In this document: positions 11,647 through 25,050 of the stretch, in pieces
Position numbering within the stretch: the stretch's first letter is position 1
How the letters are laid out: each line of letters begins with the position of its first letter
Source of the DNA: Bimuria novae-zelandiae CBS 107.79
Taxonomy: Eukaryota > Ascomycota > Dothideomycetes > Pleosporales > Didymosphaeriaceae
Reading direction: 5' to 3'
Length of the DNA stretch: 64,000 bases
Assembly: GCA_010015655.1 (NCBI GenBank)
Contig: ML976702.1
Span: forward strand, 475,061 to 539,060
Position numbers and translations under genes: made by a program
The notes under the pieces: generated by a model
What the model was told of the DNA's origin: nothing
The model's input: only the letters and a program-made list of their open reading frames with translations
Databases searched by the model: none

Positions 11647-13382
11647 TTTTTGCACGTCCTTGTGAGGTGCGCCGATACGCGTGCGCGAGCGAGGCAGACG
11701 GATATGTTGAAGACGGCTTCCTCGTTCGGTACTTCGGTACCCTTTCTATGACCGGGTTGGTGGGTATATATGCAGGACTGGCAGTGGGAGATACCCTCAT
11801 GATTGACGGCCACGCTGTGAAAGTACATATAACGGCTGCAGTGGAGCTCATACAATCCGCGCTTCGAACACTATAACAATCGCACGGGGGGCCGGGGTGG
11901 AGGTGCGGATGCAAGTGCTCAGCACGAGTTCTAACCCCATTTACCCTCCCCTTCCATAGCTTCTCTTGTATATATACATTTTACCCACGTAGCACAACAA
12001 GCCCATGACAACATTGACACCAACAACGTTTAAAAACACAGCCGTTGCAATTTGTCCGAGACGCTGGGACCACAACGCTAAGACCACAACACTGATATCA
12101 TGCTATCCTTGCGGCATGAAGACGCCGCGTTTCGCAGATTTGAGATCCACATTTCGGTCTCAATGCTCCGGCTGGAAAGTGTCTTATGTGTCTTGAAGAG
12201 GATGAGAGGATATTGAAATGCGGTATAGAGGGCCGAGGCGTAGATGTGTCTAGCAGTCGCGTAGAGCAATTTGGCTAGCGACCGTTGCAGCCGTCGCTGA
12301 ACACGTCGATACACTTCAAACGCACGCACACAGTTACTAGAAGCAGACGCTCACTGTACAATCACATCTCATATTATCTATCCAAAACTACCCCATCCCT
12401 CACCTCCGCACGCGCCAATTCCCCAAAGCGCTGCACTATCCCTCTCTCCACCCTCAACCCATGAATCTCCCATAAAAATAAAACGGGTAAGATGCTCCCT
12501 CCTCCCGCGCAACGCAGCATATGTACAAAACGTGCCGCAAACCATGCCAAGTATGTTCATCCTCTGAAAAAGATAACACTCCCTCTTCCAATGCATGATT
12601 ATATGAAAGCTCAGTCGCCCGGGTGCTCGGAACGAGAGCAACGAAGCGAAAGGAAAAGCGCCTGATGGGCGAGCGCGCCGTCAGGCTCGGGTATAGAACG
12701 AAGTCCGCCCCAGAAAGCGGGCTCGAGATGGAAAGCAATACAGGTATCTCTTCCGTAACCTTTGTGTATGTGTGTCGGCGTGATTATTGTATATTGTCCC
12801 TTCGCGGTGATGATCGGTATCGGTTTATTCACAGCAATTAGCGATTAGTGAGCGTGAAGCGCGCACGGAGCGCGCCGTTGTTGTTTTTATAGAATGAAAA
12901 GAGGAAAGGGAAAACAGTAGGTAGTCGCCTCCAGTCTACCGTTTACCGCAAAAGGAGAGAAAGAAGCAGGAAATCGTTACGTCGAGGTGCTGTGTTCGGG
13001 GCGAGGCATTATGATTATTCGAGACGGTCGGATGCGATGCCGTGAAAGCGTGTTGAACGATGCAATGGGAAGCCCCAAAGCGGGGTATGCGGTTCCGTAA
13101 CGGGTATCAAGAAGCCTCGGATATGAAATCGGAAATCGGGTCCAGATCGGTAGCCATCATCGTATCGCATTATATTCGGGGTGGTGAGTTTACCAGCGTG
13201 CTTGAGCCGGAGAGGAGACGCGCCGGAGGAGATCTCGGACGCGACGCAAACGGTGGAGGTTGTGACGTCGAAGGTTTTGGAGGCATAGAAGGAGGTTCCA
13301 CTGAGATGGGTTCGACCAGTGGACCCGGAGATTGTGATGCAGATGAGACAACTACTCGTGTCAACAGGCTACGAAACAGATA
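11647..13382. other. Intergenic region, no supported gene
   Basis: About 1.7 kb between the 3' ends of two convergent genes. It contains TATATATACA and other AT-rich patches. Short open frames on both strands overlap one another and look non-coding. I see no RNA gene or repeat. Confidence 0.45.
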
Positions 13383-15290
13383 TTAGGGACTGGGAGGATG
13401 CCGGTCACCTCCGCTGCCGCCGCCTGTATCCGTGCTGTCTCCTTCTATAGTCTTCCGCCAATGTTGTGGGAGACATACACACACCAACGGGAATGCCTTG
13501 ATGTCACTGTCGCTCTCGATGCGTGATTCCCGCCGGCTGCCGTTACTCACACCGGAGTCGCGCTGCAACGCCCTCCGCGCTTCCCATTCTTCTGTCGTCT
13601 CAGCCAGCCTCACACCCGTGGCCCACCCGTCGTCCCAGATACCAACAACTTTAAGCATGTCCCCTCGCTCTAATTCGAATTCATCGTTAGCACGAGGCTG
13701 GTACGCCCAAAGGACAGCAACGGTATCGTTTGGATGGATATCATCTTGAGAATAATAATCCTTGAAGAACTGGAGCTGTTCGGATTGGCCCGAGGCAACA
13801 CCTTCAGGGCTGGAGAAGTTCCGATCAGGGTCGGATCCTGAGTGAGGTGATGAACTAACCGCGCCCAGCGCAGAATGGCTTGACAGGGACCCCTCGCGCT
13901 TGGGCAAGTTTGCCGCGCCGAGATAAGCGCGATGCGATTCTGGCGAATCATAAGGATCGAGTCTGTCGTGGTAGCCACCGGCACGGGAGCTGTGACCCTC
14001 TGAAGAAGCCGAGCCTTCCAGCGCCGACATGCGGGCTACTCGAGCGCCGGGGATGATGGTAGGAGGAGGCGAATGTCCGTCTCCACCATAAGTCATCGGT
14101 GGAGCAACAGAAATCTGGCGCACGGGAGACGGAGTGTTCAACACGCTGTGCTGTTGTTTCTGCTTGCGCTTTCGAGCGAAGATACACCCAACAATGACGA
14201 GTCCAAGAAGGAGGGCCGCTCCCAGAAGCGACCCGACCACGATGCCCGCAATAGCTCCCCCGGACAATCCAGAGCTAGAACCCCCTCCTCCTGCGGAGCC
14301 AGTCCCTGTGGGCGCGGCCGTGGTAGTGGTAGTGAAAAGGGGTGGCATAGTCGTAGTGGTGGGCAGCTGTACATCGACGCAGCGTGCTTCGACATCGGCA
14401 TTTACACAGCACGAATCGGTCCCGTTCAAGGTGTTGTTCCTACAAAATGCACAGAGGCCGGGCAGATTCGACGCAAAACCGCATTCGTCTGGCTCGTTGT
14501 TGACGGCTGGAGTGCACGTTCCTGTCAAGGCTTTGGCCGCATGTTGGCATCGATCGGAATCGCTTCGAATTTGGTCGTTCGCATTGTTTCCTGGGGTACC
14601 GCAAAAGGCCGGGGTAGATATTATGTCTTGCTCGCTGATGGCAAATTGAGCCTGGCAAAGATTAGCAGGAACGCAGATTGAGACTGGACACTAATAGGGC
14701 ATACGCAAGAATCGGCACATAGAGTAACAACCTCCTGACCAGAGTTTTGGTTACAGCTTGAAAGCGAAGCCTGAACAATGGAGTTGCAGAGGAATGTGGT
14801 CGTGTACCGGGCATATAGATTAGTTGTGTTGGTTAGACTGACATTGGAGCAGCCGAGGATGTTGATGTATCTGTAACCTATCAGAACCCCTGTGTCACGG
14901 CGACACAGCACACTTACTTGTCTTGTACATAGGAGGTTCCAATGTAGTCTCGTAATCGGTCATCAAAGGACTCTACGTCTGTTACGAATGAGAGGAACCC
15001 GCTAAAATAGCTCGGTTAGTATGCAAGTATACGAGGCTGACGTGAGGTTACACGAACAAATCGCGGAGGTTGGTGCTAATCGAAGCATTGCTGAACGCCG
15101 GGCATTCCGTTGAGCCCTGTAGCGATATGCAGGACTGTGCGGCGGTGGCAGGCAGCGTAGCGGCGAGGAAGGCAACGGCAAGCGAGGTTCTCGAGATGCG
15201 CGGGTGTTTTTGGCGTTGGCTCCTAGGTTCGCAATCATCGAGCGGCCATTGGACCCTAGTGCAACGGTTGAAGGGCGCGCAGTTGTCCAT
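13383..15290 (-). CDS. Single-pass membrane protein with cytoplasmic SH3 domain
   Basis: Four exons, 15290-15052, 15001-14918, 14870-14705 and 14651-13383, with introns of 50, 47 and 53 nt, give about 585 aa. Order: a hydrophobic signal segment (LAVAFLAATLPATAAQS) after an N-terminal stretch of about 30 residues, a Cys-rich extracellular domain with N-glycosylation sites (NVSLTNTTN), a Thr/Ser/Gly linker, a transmembrane helix near residues 293-320, a basic stop-transfer (RKRKQKQQ), a Ser/Pro-rich tail, and an SH3 domain near 472-516 (VLWAYQPRANDEFELERGDM). This layout matches fungal surface sensors or scaffolds similar in outline to Sho1/Fus1 types, though no function is established here. 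The ATG at 15290 is the only in-frame ATG before the signal segment; a shorter start cannot be excluded. Confidence 0.82.
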
Positions 15291-18200
15291 TGTAGGAGGT
15301 CCTCAGAACGTAGATCTGGGATAGACGGCGGCGAGGTCGCAACGGGCACGTCTGGCGGAGGTGAGGCGGCCAGCAGCAGACGCGCAGGTTCACGAGTCCA
15401 TGCGTGGCAGCGATGCTTTCGGGGGTCTGGAGCGGTATATATTCTCGGTGACAGATGCAAGGCCCAGTAAGCTTGTCGATGCGGGCGATTGATGAGCGGC
15501 GCAGGTCGCAGAAGAATGAGCGACTCCGGGGTAAGAAGCTGCAACACTGGCCGTGGAGGAGAGGAAAGAGAGCACGCAGAGAGGCTGTCTCGGCAGTCAC
15601 CTCAGCGAGGAAGGACGGAATAGCGCTGGCTGGGGTGTGCATAAGCCACAGGGGTCGCCATTGGCCGCTCTTGTTCCTGGGAAATGAAAGACGAGGGCCT
15701 AAAATTATCGTCGATAGTCGCCTCGATACTGCGACGACGTTTCAGGCCTGGCTCAGAGCGTTCGCTGCTTCACATCGTGTGCGGCTCTTGTGGATCTTCG
15801 CTGGTGCGGCGGACGCGTATCGTCGTGGTGATCGCTCGGATATACACATACACAACCACCATTATTCAGGTACACGCGCAGGAGTGGCTACTTGATCCGA
15901 TATCCGCGCGAGTCATTCAGTGCCTCAGCGCTTGCGTGCATCGCCTCGGTTGCAGCTTGACGCTTTAGACGGCAGAGGCGCCCTGAAGTCGATCTGTATC
16001 TGACGAGTCTGACCTGCACCCTGTCTGTCAAGCTGTACGCAAGCTCGAGCTGTCCCCGGCAGATGGTGCTCTACATTAGTGACTGCACCGACAAGCCCCC
16101 GACCTTCCCAACTCATGCGCGCTAGAACCTTGCGCAAACCGCCGCAAGCTCCATGCCGAGTTAACGGGACGGTTGCAAGGAAGTGTGAAGGCAGCGTGCA
16201 ATCGCTCTGCTCACATGGAAATGCAGCTCTTCGTGTTGAATGATCTCCGGGCCGAGCTCAAGCTGTGTCGGATAGAATCAGGCCCACCTCAGTGGCCTGG
16301 GAGCGATTCCTCCTCGTTACAATCATGGTAACAAACGCGCCCCGGACTTCGAGAGAACCCACCGCCTAGCCTCAAGTTGCTAGCGGAGGAAGACACTAGC
16401 TCGCAACGAGCTGAAGCCATCTGCAGACCCAGGGCCTCGCCTCAAGCCTGCGCTCTCCATCGTGAGGTTTCGAATTCAATAGGCTGCGTTGCGGTGTCAT
16501 GTCTTCGAGTTGGTTATGGATGGCATGCTATGTGTAGATTGCGCATTAATTCTCCGGCATTTTCGTTGGCCTTGAGCTGCAACCCGCGAGCATCTGATTC
16601 TCAGCCCAAGGTAGCATCCTAAGTATTTCAAAGAGAAGACAAAGCATGTCCTAATTCGACACGGAAGGCTGCTTATTGTCGTATATCTGCAGAGGGTGCG
16701 GTATGAGAGGTGTGGTGGGTACGATTTTGCGTTCGCGTGTGGTGTTCTCTTCATGCATTCCAGCTCCGCACCCCTGCCAGCTAAGCGAGCACTCAGCACT
16801 CCACACCAGGCGATCATTGGGACTCCCTGGTACAGTTCAGCTGTGGTGCTAAGGCCGGCGCTGTCTACTTCAGCCGAACTGCTGTTCGTCTTCGCGTCTT
16901 GACACTGACATGCTTGAACGCGGCTGCCCAAAGAAGAAGCGGGGTCCCATCGTCAATTTACCCGCATTATCATCCAGCCTTACGCGCAAGCTTTATCCTC
17001 CCAACTACACTTTAGATTCTGCGAGCATCAATAATAACGAAGACGCTATCACTGCTCTCACTACCCCGCCTTAGCCTGTGGTCCCTCATGCGGGGCGTTT
17101 GGTGTTACATCTGACGTCCTCCGTTTGAGGCTACAATCCACCGCAAGGCGTCCGCCGATGACATTGCTTGATCCCGCCACCTGACGTAGCGAAAGTCGAG
17201 GCAGCATCCCAGACCTTCTACTAGCAGAATAATCCACCCAGTTTCAGTTTCACTTCAGATCGTAGTCCGTTAGCGTTCACCAACCCACATTCAGAAGTGG
17301 GGAATGGTCACGATCCCCAAGCCTTGCGGCTATCGCGAACTACACACCGACAATGCACCTCCAGATTTAGTAGTTACCACTCAATCTAAACTGTTGATTC
17401 ACTGGCTAGATTTCAGGTACACACCAATGCATAATTCGGATCTAGAGCCGTTCCTCCTACCAGTGTGGATATGCATCAGATACCTACAGACCATACTGAT
17501 CTTCCCACAGTTCTTCTTCTCTGATATATCGGCATCGCCTCAGCGCACGAAAAGGATCTGACTGACAGCCTCTCCAATGTGAAACAACCATCTCACGTAC
17601 GAACGGCCCCCAACGAGGCTATAATGCACCCCGCTGCAAGCACCTACGTGCCGAGGTCTCACCGAGAAACACGAAGCTGAAGCCACTTGCCGAATCCAGG
17701 CCGGCTTGAGTAGTACTTTTGCCTGTAGCTTACACCGACCTGTGATGCTGCAAGTGCACTGTTCACACGGGATTCCGGATGATTTAGGTGGCTCGCGTCA
17801 AGCGCAACAGACGAGATACTACTCTAATATAAAAGGCAATGCTGATGTGATTGTGTGACATTTCTAACAGCTTGAGAGAAACATCATGACTCAGCTCTTC
17901 ACCTACGAATCCACAAACCAGAATTTGCATAACCGCCAGAGGACCGGCCAAAAACTGCGCAAGAAAAGACTTCTCTACATCAAAAAGTGTCTTCAAACCG
18001 TTCGTACCGAGAACCAGGTGCGAGGATAGCCGCCGCCAAGCGATGCACTTGTTCGGAGCGCACTTCATCCGCTCTAAATCCAGCGCTAACATATCTTACG
18101 CCCATGGTGAGAATGTCCATAACCGTCGAGTGTTTTCAGTATGTTACTGTTCTATTCATGATCCATTTCGAATAGCGATGAAAGAATAGGGAAGCTGAGC

Positions 18201-18356
18201 CGCAAGGTATCACTAAAAATATATGTGCGACCATGATGCACCAGTCTATCCAGCATGCGCAAGTGGGATGTGTCGTGTGTTGCTCCAGGCCACATTATCC
18301 AGCATGCAAACGTCGATCGTACGGCCGCACCCGGGCACTCACTCTCATGGTAGCAC
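15291..18356. other. Intergenic region, no supported gene
   Basis: About 3 kb. Open frames up to about 150 codons occur on both strands, but they overlap, lack family motifs and have flat codon use. A minus-strand frame at 17784-18092 has some hydrophobic content but nothing recognisable. The proximal part must include the SH3 gene promoter. Confidence 0.45.
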
Positions 18357-19619
18357 CTACTCGTCTCCCGTGTACTCACCCAGCTTCTCCGTCTCCCTGA
18401 GCGTGCCTTCCTTGCCACGCACACCCTTGTACGTGAGCCACTCCCGCCCCGAAGACGGAGGGCTGAAGTTGATCCCGATCCAGCCATCGATATCTTTCCA
18501 ATAGTCTGCCCTAATGAGCCCGCTCTCCTGCGCACAGATCTCTTCTGCCATACGTGCCACCCTTTTAGGCTCGTTCTTCGTGTCCAGCCACTTAATCTTC
18601 AATAGCATGTTGTTTCGAATAACAGGGTCTGCGAGCTGCAGAAGGTAGTGGGTAGCCTCGTCGTGGCCATATGGCATGATGCTAATAGCGAAGAGGCGCA
18701 GATCCGGAAGGAATATGTTGAAAGTCAAGAGAAAGCTACGAAGGTAAGTGACCGTGAGCGTGGCCTTGGGCTTCGGATTGAATAAAGGCCTCGCGATGCG
18801 TGTGGTGTCGGCATGGCACAGCTCTTCGGTGGCGGCAGAGTATTCGGCGAAGACGATGCGGATCAGCGAGGCGTTGTGCGAGCCAATGAGATTGGTGAAA
18901 CGTCTGGAGAAGTTGTTCGGACGGTTGCAGATCTCACCGAAGTCGAAGACGTTCTCCCCATAGAGGACTTTTAGGCCCTCGTCGCGGCACATCTTGCATG
19001 TCAGGAGGATGTTAATGTACATGTTCTTCTGCTGTTTGGTTGCCTTGCGCGGTCCGCGCCAGGTGGGAAGCACGCGGTCGTCTGTGACGAGTAGTTCGAA
19101 GTACACTGAAGAGCGAAGTTCCGCTGGTAGGGCAAAGAAGGGGAACACATCGACTCCAACGTTCGACTGTTGCTGTCTGATCTCCATTGCCTTTTGATAA
19201 TGCTGAAACATGGCAGCAGCGCGCCACTCTGCACGTCGGAGCTGTTGTGAGGGCTCTGTAAAAGATTAGCGACCTTGTAGCAGACCGGATGAGATTACAG
19301 TGACTCGGATGCATATAAACATACTGATAGAGCGCAAGGTACGCGATGGGGTGTCTTCAAGTGCAGGGGACGCAGACCGCGGGATGTCTTCGAAACTCAG
19401 CTGCAGGCGAGATGCCCTGGTATCATGGCGACATGGGGAGTCTTTCAGCACGATCGGCGCACGACGCGGGTTCTTGTTCTGCTGAGGCAACAACGGAGGA
19501 CGTTTCTCGCTCTTCGAGAGAAGCGACGATAGCCTCGCCATGCGCACCTCGTCGGGCTCGCTCACGGACTCTTCGTATACCCGCGACTTCCCAGGCGAAG
19601 GGTAAGTCATGTCTTCCAT
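18357..19619 (-). CDS. F-box-like / 2EXR-type protein
   Basis: Exon 1 is 19619-19325, exon 2 is 19255-18357, and the 69-nt phase-1 intron has donor GTATGT and acceptor ACAG, for about 397 aa. Exon 1 is charged and probably disordered (MEDMTYPSPGKSRVYEE). Exon 2 has the F-box-like start FPFFALPAELRSSVYFELL, followed by the typical ILLTCKMCRDEGLKVLYGEN segment seen in the large fungal F-box/2EXR family, then a long alpha/beta region. Such proteins may be substrate adaptors of SCF ligases; no partner can be read here. The splice is supported because exon 1 ends in a perfect donor and joins in phase to the sequence upstream of MFQHYQK. Confidence 0.78.
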
Positions 19620-20459
19620 GGTCACTAGTCGTGTGCAAGTAGGTCGCAGATCGACCGTAGGTGCCAGCGATGTTCGAATAATAATAAATATAACAGGCAG
19701 CTGCTTGTCCAACAGCAAGTCCAAGTTCCGCCCGCAGATATGAGTTCCGGTGAGCAGGATCAATAGCCGTTATCGCTACGCGCCAAAAGCCTTGTCCAGT
19801 CGCTTTCCAATATGAACGACGACCAGATAGAGAGCGTTGAGCATCGAGTGTTAGAGAACGAGCGTCCATGGAGTTGACGCGATGGCTATGTGCTGACACG
19901 AGGGGGCCGCAATTTCGTCCACAGGTGCCTTGTATAACGTCCGCACGCGTCTTAGCGCGTTTTGACACGGTGTCACGCGATCTGCATCGAAAACCACCAT
20001 CAAGCCGTCGCTTCTTGGCATGTCTGCATCGTACGAAGGAAGGGGTGAGGCTGCTATGTTGATGAATGATCCGGCCGAGCCGTCGCATTGTGGGGAAAAG
20101 GTCTTCACCCTCATTTGCTGCGATCTACTCCGTGCTAGCCCCCGCAGGAACGAAAACAAGCACCAGCCCATGCGTGGCAGCCCGCAACTGCCCTAGTCTA
20201 CATTGATGATCACTCACTTTCCCCTCATCTGCGGCAATTCCCCACTCGCAGTCACAACGGTCTTCGTTAGCCATGCTACTGTAGCGCTGCGATGCATGGT
20301 TCGATTACATCACAGGAGCAAGACGCGTGCAAGATGGGGATGGAGTGGGTAAGGATGCATCGCGCGGTATATATCGCATTCGCTGCTGCTTCAACGGCAT
20401 TCTTGCTTCTTGATTCTTCTTTTGTAATTAAAACTCCATCTGTTGACAGAACCACCGGT
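19620..20459. other. Divergent promoter region
   Basis: About 840 bp between the F-box-like gene and the beta-mannosidase gene, which diverge. A plus-strand frame opens at 20292, 168 bp in front of the mannosidase start and in the same frame, but the signal peptide begins at 20460. No other feature is supported. Confidence 0.45.
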
Positions 20460-23438
20460 ATGTTTCGCAGAAGCACTCAAGCTGTACTAGGGACAGCCTC
20501 TTTGGTTTCTGTAGCATACAGTCAACAAGTGCTAGACTTAGGCACTGTAGAATGGACATTGACAAGCCCCAATTTTTCGTATATATCGGTACCGGGAAAG
20601 GTGCCATCTCAAGTACACCTGGATTTACAAGCTGCGCAAGTATGTACATTTCTTTCGTCGTTTTTGCAGCCCTGACGCAAACAGGTCATCGGCGACCCGT
20701 TATATGCATTGAACGAATTCAATCTTAGATGGATACCTTTTTCGAATTGGACGTACACATCATCACCGCTTGACACTTTGTAGGGTTGCTATGTGCCAGC
20801 AATGGTGGCAGACGCTTATGCAAACAGACAAAAGAACGCCAGCTCCACATGGCTGGTTTTCAACGGCCTTGACACGTTCACGAGCATCGACTTCTGCGGT
20901 CAGCATGTGGCCGCAACGAACAATCAGTTCCGACAATACTATTTTGACGTATCGGACATCTTAGCATCCTGCAATAGCCCGGGCTTGAGCGTCAACTTTG
21001 GGAGCGCTCCAATAATTGCTAATGCCACTCGAGCGATACCAGGGCAAGAGAGTAAGTACTCGCTCGCAGTAATGATATAGCACTTACTTAGAAATCAGCA
21101 TGGCCATGGGGTGTCCAGCAATTGTACGAATTTCCCAATCGTGAGTACATCCGCAAGGAACAGAACGACTTTGGCTGGGACTGGGGACCTGCTTTCGCCC
21201 CAGCTGGTATCTGGAAGCCGGCCTACATTGTCCAAATGCCACCTCAAAACGTATACGTACGTAACACTCTGGTCGACATCTACCGCGAAGGTCAGCACAA
21301 TTTCTTCCCGCCTGATCAGTCGAAGGATTGGGTCCTGAACGCAAGCGTCGACTATCTTGGTTCTTTGCCTTCCGGAGCGGCCGTAGACTATATGATTTCG
21401 GATGCAGATGGCTCTATCTTACAAAGTGGAAGACTCTCGAATGCTACAACCGAAGATGGAATGATCACGGGCAGTACATCGGTGCCTGAAGGGGCAGTAG
21501 AACTATGGTGGCCTGTGGGCTACGGACAGCAGCAGCTATACAACTTGACCCTGAACGTCATCGATAGCTGGAACACGACAGTGGCTACGGTGAAGAAACG
21601 GATTGGCTTCCGGACTATCTTCAACAACCAGACACCCGTCTTGCAGGAGCAGCTAGACAAAGGTGTGGCTCCGGGAAACAATTGGCATTTCGAGATTAAC
21701 GGGCACGAGTTTTATGCAAAAGGTTCCAACTTCATTCCTCCCGACCCATTCTGGCCTAGTGTAACGGAGTCTCGATTACGCGTGTTGTTCGACAGCGTGA
21801 TCGACGGAAACCAGAATATGCTGCGCGTCTGGTCCTCCGGGGCATACTCGCCGGATTTCATGTACGACCTGGCTGATGAGATGGGCATACTATTGTGGAG
21901 CGAGTTTGAATTCGGGTGTGCGCTCTACCCAGTCAACGAAGAGTTCTTAGAGAACGCAGCGCATGAGGTGGAGTATCAAGTCAGACGAGTGAATCACCAT
22001 CCATCTTTGGCTTATTGGGCTGGTGGAAACGAGCTTGAAAATTTAGAGCTTCCTACAGTCAACAAAACGGCGCCGGAGGAGTATCCGCGATACCTGGCTG
22101 AATATGAGAAACTCTTCCTCGACACTATTGCGCCTATCGTTCTTGGGAACACCAAGAGTATTTCATACTCTCCATCCAGCACGACGAATGGCTGGCTCAG
22201 TCTCGACTTCTCGAAAGTACAACCTATTACACAGCGTTATAAAAATCTTACTGAGGGCTCAATCTATGGAAACACCGGTACGGACTTCCGCATGTTAGTT
22301 CGACGGTTTATGCTCATTGAGGACAGATTTCTACAATTATAACTCCAGCCAGCTAGGCAATTTCTCCAGATATCCTATTGGTCGCTTCGCAAACGAGTTC
22401 GGCTTTCACAGCATGCCGTCTCTCCAGAGCTGGCAGCAAGTTGTAGCCCCCGAAGATCTCCACTTCAACTCATCTGTCATCATGCTGCGCGATCACCATC
22501 CACCAGCAGGAAGCTTGAACGCATCCAACTTCTACAACACCTCCATTGGCCAAGGGCAGATGACGATGGCAGCGCAAGAATGGTATCCTGTACCAAACAA
22601 GACCGATTCGGTAGCAAACTTCTCAGCCTGGTGCCACACGACGCAAATCTTCCAAGCCGACTTCTATAAATCGCAAATCGAGTTCTACCGTAGGGGCAGC
22701 GCGCTCCCAGAACGGCAGCTAGGCTCCTTGTACTGGCAGTTGGAGGACCAGTGGCAGGCTCCTACTTGGGCCGGTATTGAGTACGACGGCCGGTGGAAAG
22801 TGCTGCACTACGTGGCGAAAGACATCTACTCGCCTGTCATTATCTCAGCATACCGAAATGTAACGAACAATGACTTTGAGATCTGGGTGATCTCAGACTT
22901 GTGGTCGTCTATCTCGGCTTCCGTCAATCTGACTTGGTACGATTGGTCCGGGAAGCAGTTAAACATCAGCACGGACGCAGCGTCTAATGTCACTGTCGGA
23001 GCGATAAACGGCACTCAAGTGCTGTCCACCAACCTCGATACCCTCCTTCAGGGCCAAGATACCACGAACACGCTCCTCCGTATGGACGTCTCGGCGCAGG
23101 GCTCATTGCCGAATTCCAATGTCACGAAAACGTTTACGCACACGAATTGGTTCCATCCTGCTCCGCTGTCGAGCGCGAATTTGGCGGATCCTGGTCTGGA
23201 GCTGAGCAGAAAAGATGAAACGTTTACTGTGAAGGCGACGAGCGGTGTGGCGGCTTTTGTGTGGTTGGACTATCCTCGTGGTGTTGTGCTCAGCTTCGAT
23301 GACAATGGGTTTTGGCTAGCGGCTGGCGAGGAGAAAAAGGTCGGGTATAAGGTCAAGAGTGATAGTACGGACCGGAGGTGGAGGGATGAGGTGACGGTGA
23401 GGAGTCTGTGGAATAATACTTTGGCTGAAGGATACTAG
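20460..23438 (+). CDS. mndA: Secreted beta-mannosidase A, GH family 2
   Basis: Hydrolyses terminal beta-D-mannose from manno-oligosaccharides and glycans outside the cell. Five exons, 20460-20639, 20685-20779, 20828-21051, 21099-22277 and 22327-23438, with introns of 45, 48, 47 and 49 nt, give 929 aa, very close to Aspergillus MndA. All phases fit. The second intron removes an in-frame TAG. An N-terminal signal peptide ([21 protein letters not shown]) is present and there are many N-x-S/T sites. The jelly-roll domain contains [12 protein letters not shown]. The acid/base Glu lies in WAGGNELEN (codon at 22031) and the nucleophile Glu in [13 protein letters not shown] (codon at 22395). The enzyme looks intact. 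Confidence 0.95.
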
Positions 23439-23813
23439 ATGCCTGGCATGCGCCGACGGGACTGGGCGTCGCGCCCTAAGTTGACCCATACGCCAAAGTA
23501 AACATTTTTCTTAATTATTTGTGGCTGCGAAAAGCTCAATTGACTTCACTGGGACATTTTCTGTGGAGATAAGGAGTCTGGATCCACAATCACTATCTGA
23601 CTGTAATTGTGTGCAGTAAGAGACGAGAAGAGTAGCTCAACGGGAATTCCACACATTTCAGTATCGTGAAAAATGAAAATGAGACAGCTCATGAGGAAGT
23701 ACTACTCTTGAATTTTCCTCCAGGGGTGACGACGCAGTGAGGGAAAGCAGTAAGGTCTACGTAATGGAAGAGAGCTAACAATGATCAGTAAATAACGCCT
23801 TCATCTCCTCCCC
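23439..23813. other. Convergent spacer after beta-mannosidase
   Basis: 375 bp between the mannosidase stop and the 3' end of the NACHT-ankyrin pseudogene. It is AT-richer than the upstream genes and presumably holds the 3' UTRs. Nothing else is visible. Confidence 0.45.
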
Positions 23814-24824
23814 CTAGAAATGAAGGTCCACCAGTGCAGTCTTCTCCGCCTCGAGAAGAGCCACAATTTGGCTCCTGCGCAAAGCTTCACCCGCTTGATA
23901 TTTTGCTGCCCTTTTTATGATGTCATCATCCACGACGACATCTGGGTAGCTAAATAGTTTCTGCATAAGCCTGTGAGAACTGTACGAGCGTGAACTCATG
24001 GCTATGCTAAGCGGCGTGTTACCCTCATTGTCTTGTGACGTTGGACTGACGCAATATTTGTCCAAAAGTAGCATTGCTATCTTTTCAAAATCATCACCCG
24101 TATTAACACCAGCCCATGGTAGTAGGGGACTGTATATTTCGATCTTATCATGATGACGATTGTTCAGATCTATCACGTCCATGAGCGGCGTGCGGCCGCG
24201 GGCATCCCGATCGCCTAGACTAACGCCAAATTTGGAGAGGATTGTCTCGGCAACTGTCAACTTGTTCCCATGCCATTCTTTAGTGTCAAGGTCAAACAGG
24301 TATTGTAACGGAGCTCGTTGGTCGTCGTCTCGAGCATCTGGATCAAGGTTGTACTTCGAAACTAACAAGTTCAGAACCCCAAGTCGATGGTTAGGTACTG
24401 CTATATGGCACAACGTAGCACCAGCTGCATCTCTCCAACGAACATCAGCACCATGGTCGTCGATGAGGTCTTTGAAGAATTCCTCCAATCCATGTGCGAC
24501 GGCATAGCAAAGAGTTGTACGGCCCGGGGGTTCGTTAGCGTTATCGATGTCGTTATAATGTCTTTTCAATAGCAGGAGACCCTCGTCAATGAGCCCTAGA
24601 TTCACAAGCTTCACGATGATTTCGTTCGCCGTTGAATCATTTTACGGTCACCCTTCCAGCTGATGTCGTAGACAAGCTTATCGTTTTTTGCTAGTAGCCG
24701 TGGAATTTCTTGGTTTCTTGCTCGACTCATCTCGCCATATCGTATGAAGCACCACCTGAAACTGGAGTATATCTCCTTGACAGATTCCTCCAACTCGACA
24801 AGCGTCAGAATGACGCAAGGATAC
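23814..24824 (-). pseudogene. NLR pseudogene fragment 4: C-terminal ankyrin repeats
   Basis: Continues the ankyrin part in phase after the LTR element. The segment 24793-24611 runs into a frameshift near 24640, then a long open frame (24614-23814) carries four or more ankyrin repeats with motifs such as RTTLCYAVAHG, GATLCHIAVPNH, GRTPLMDVIDLN and GNTPLSIAM, ending AEKTALVDLHF. Alone it would be a 266-residue ankyrin protein; its ATG-less start and the context argue it is just the 3' end of the broken gene. Confidence 0.78.
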
Positions 24825-25014
24825 TGTCACGGTTTGGAGTCTCCCTTTCCCCACTTGCAGTGGCGCCTCACCTGTGTTGAGATGCGACTACCCATCCTAC
24901 ACTAGCGCTGTTTACAGCCACTCATGTATACCTACTATTCGTAGCTTCACCTAATACAATAACAAGTATAATTCTTAATTTCTTCCTTATGCGTATAGAT
25001 TACTAGCTCTTATA
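24825..25014 (+). repeat. 5' LTR of gag-only element, copy 1
   Basis: 190 bp, beginning TGTCACGGTTTGGAGTC and ending in a RIP-altered TCTTATA where the 3' LTR has TCTCACA. Confidence 0.85.
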
Positions 25015-25050
25015 GTTATGAGCCCGAATGCATCTTTGCTGTACTCGTTG

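Noticed and set aside
13432..14681. Plus-strand open frames of 105-202 codons
   Set aside because: Antisense to the SH3 membrane protein, whose four exons join in phase and carry clear domains.
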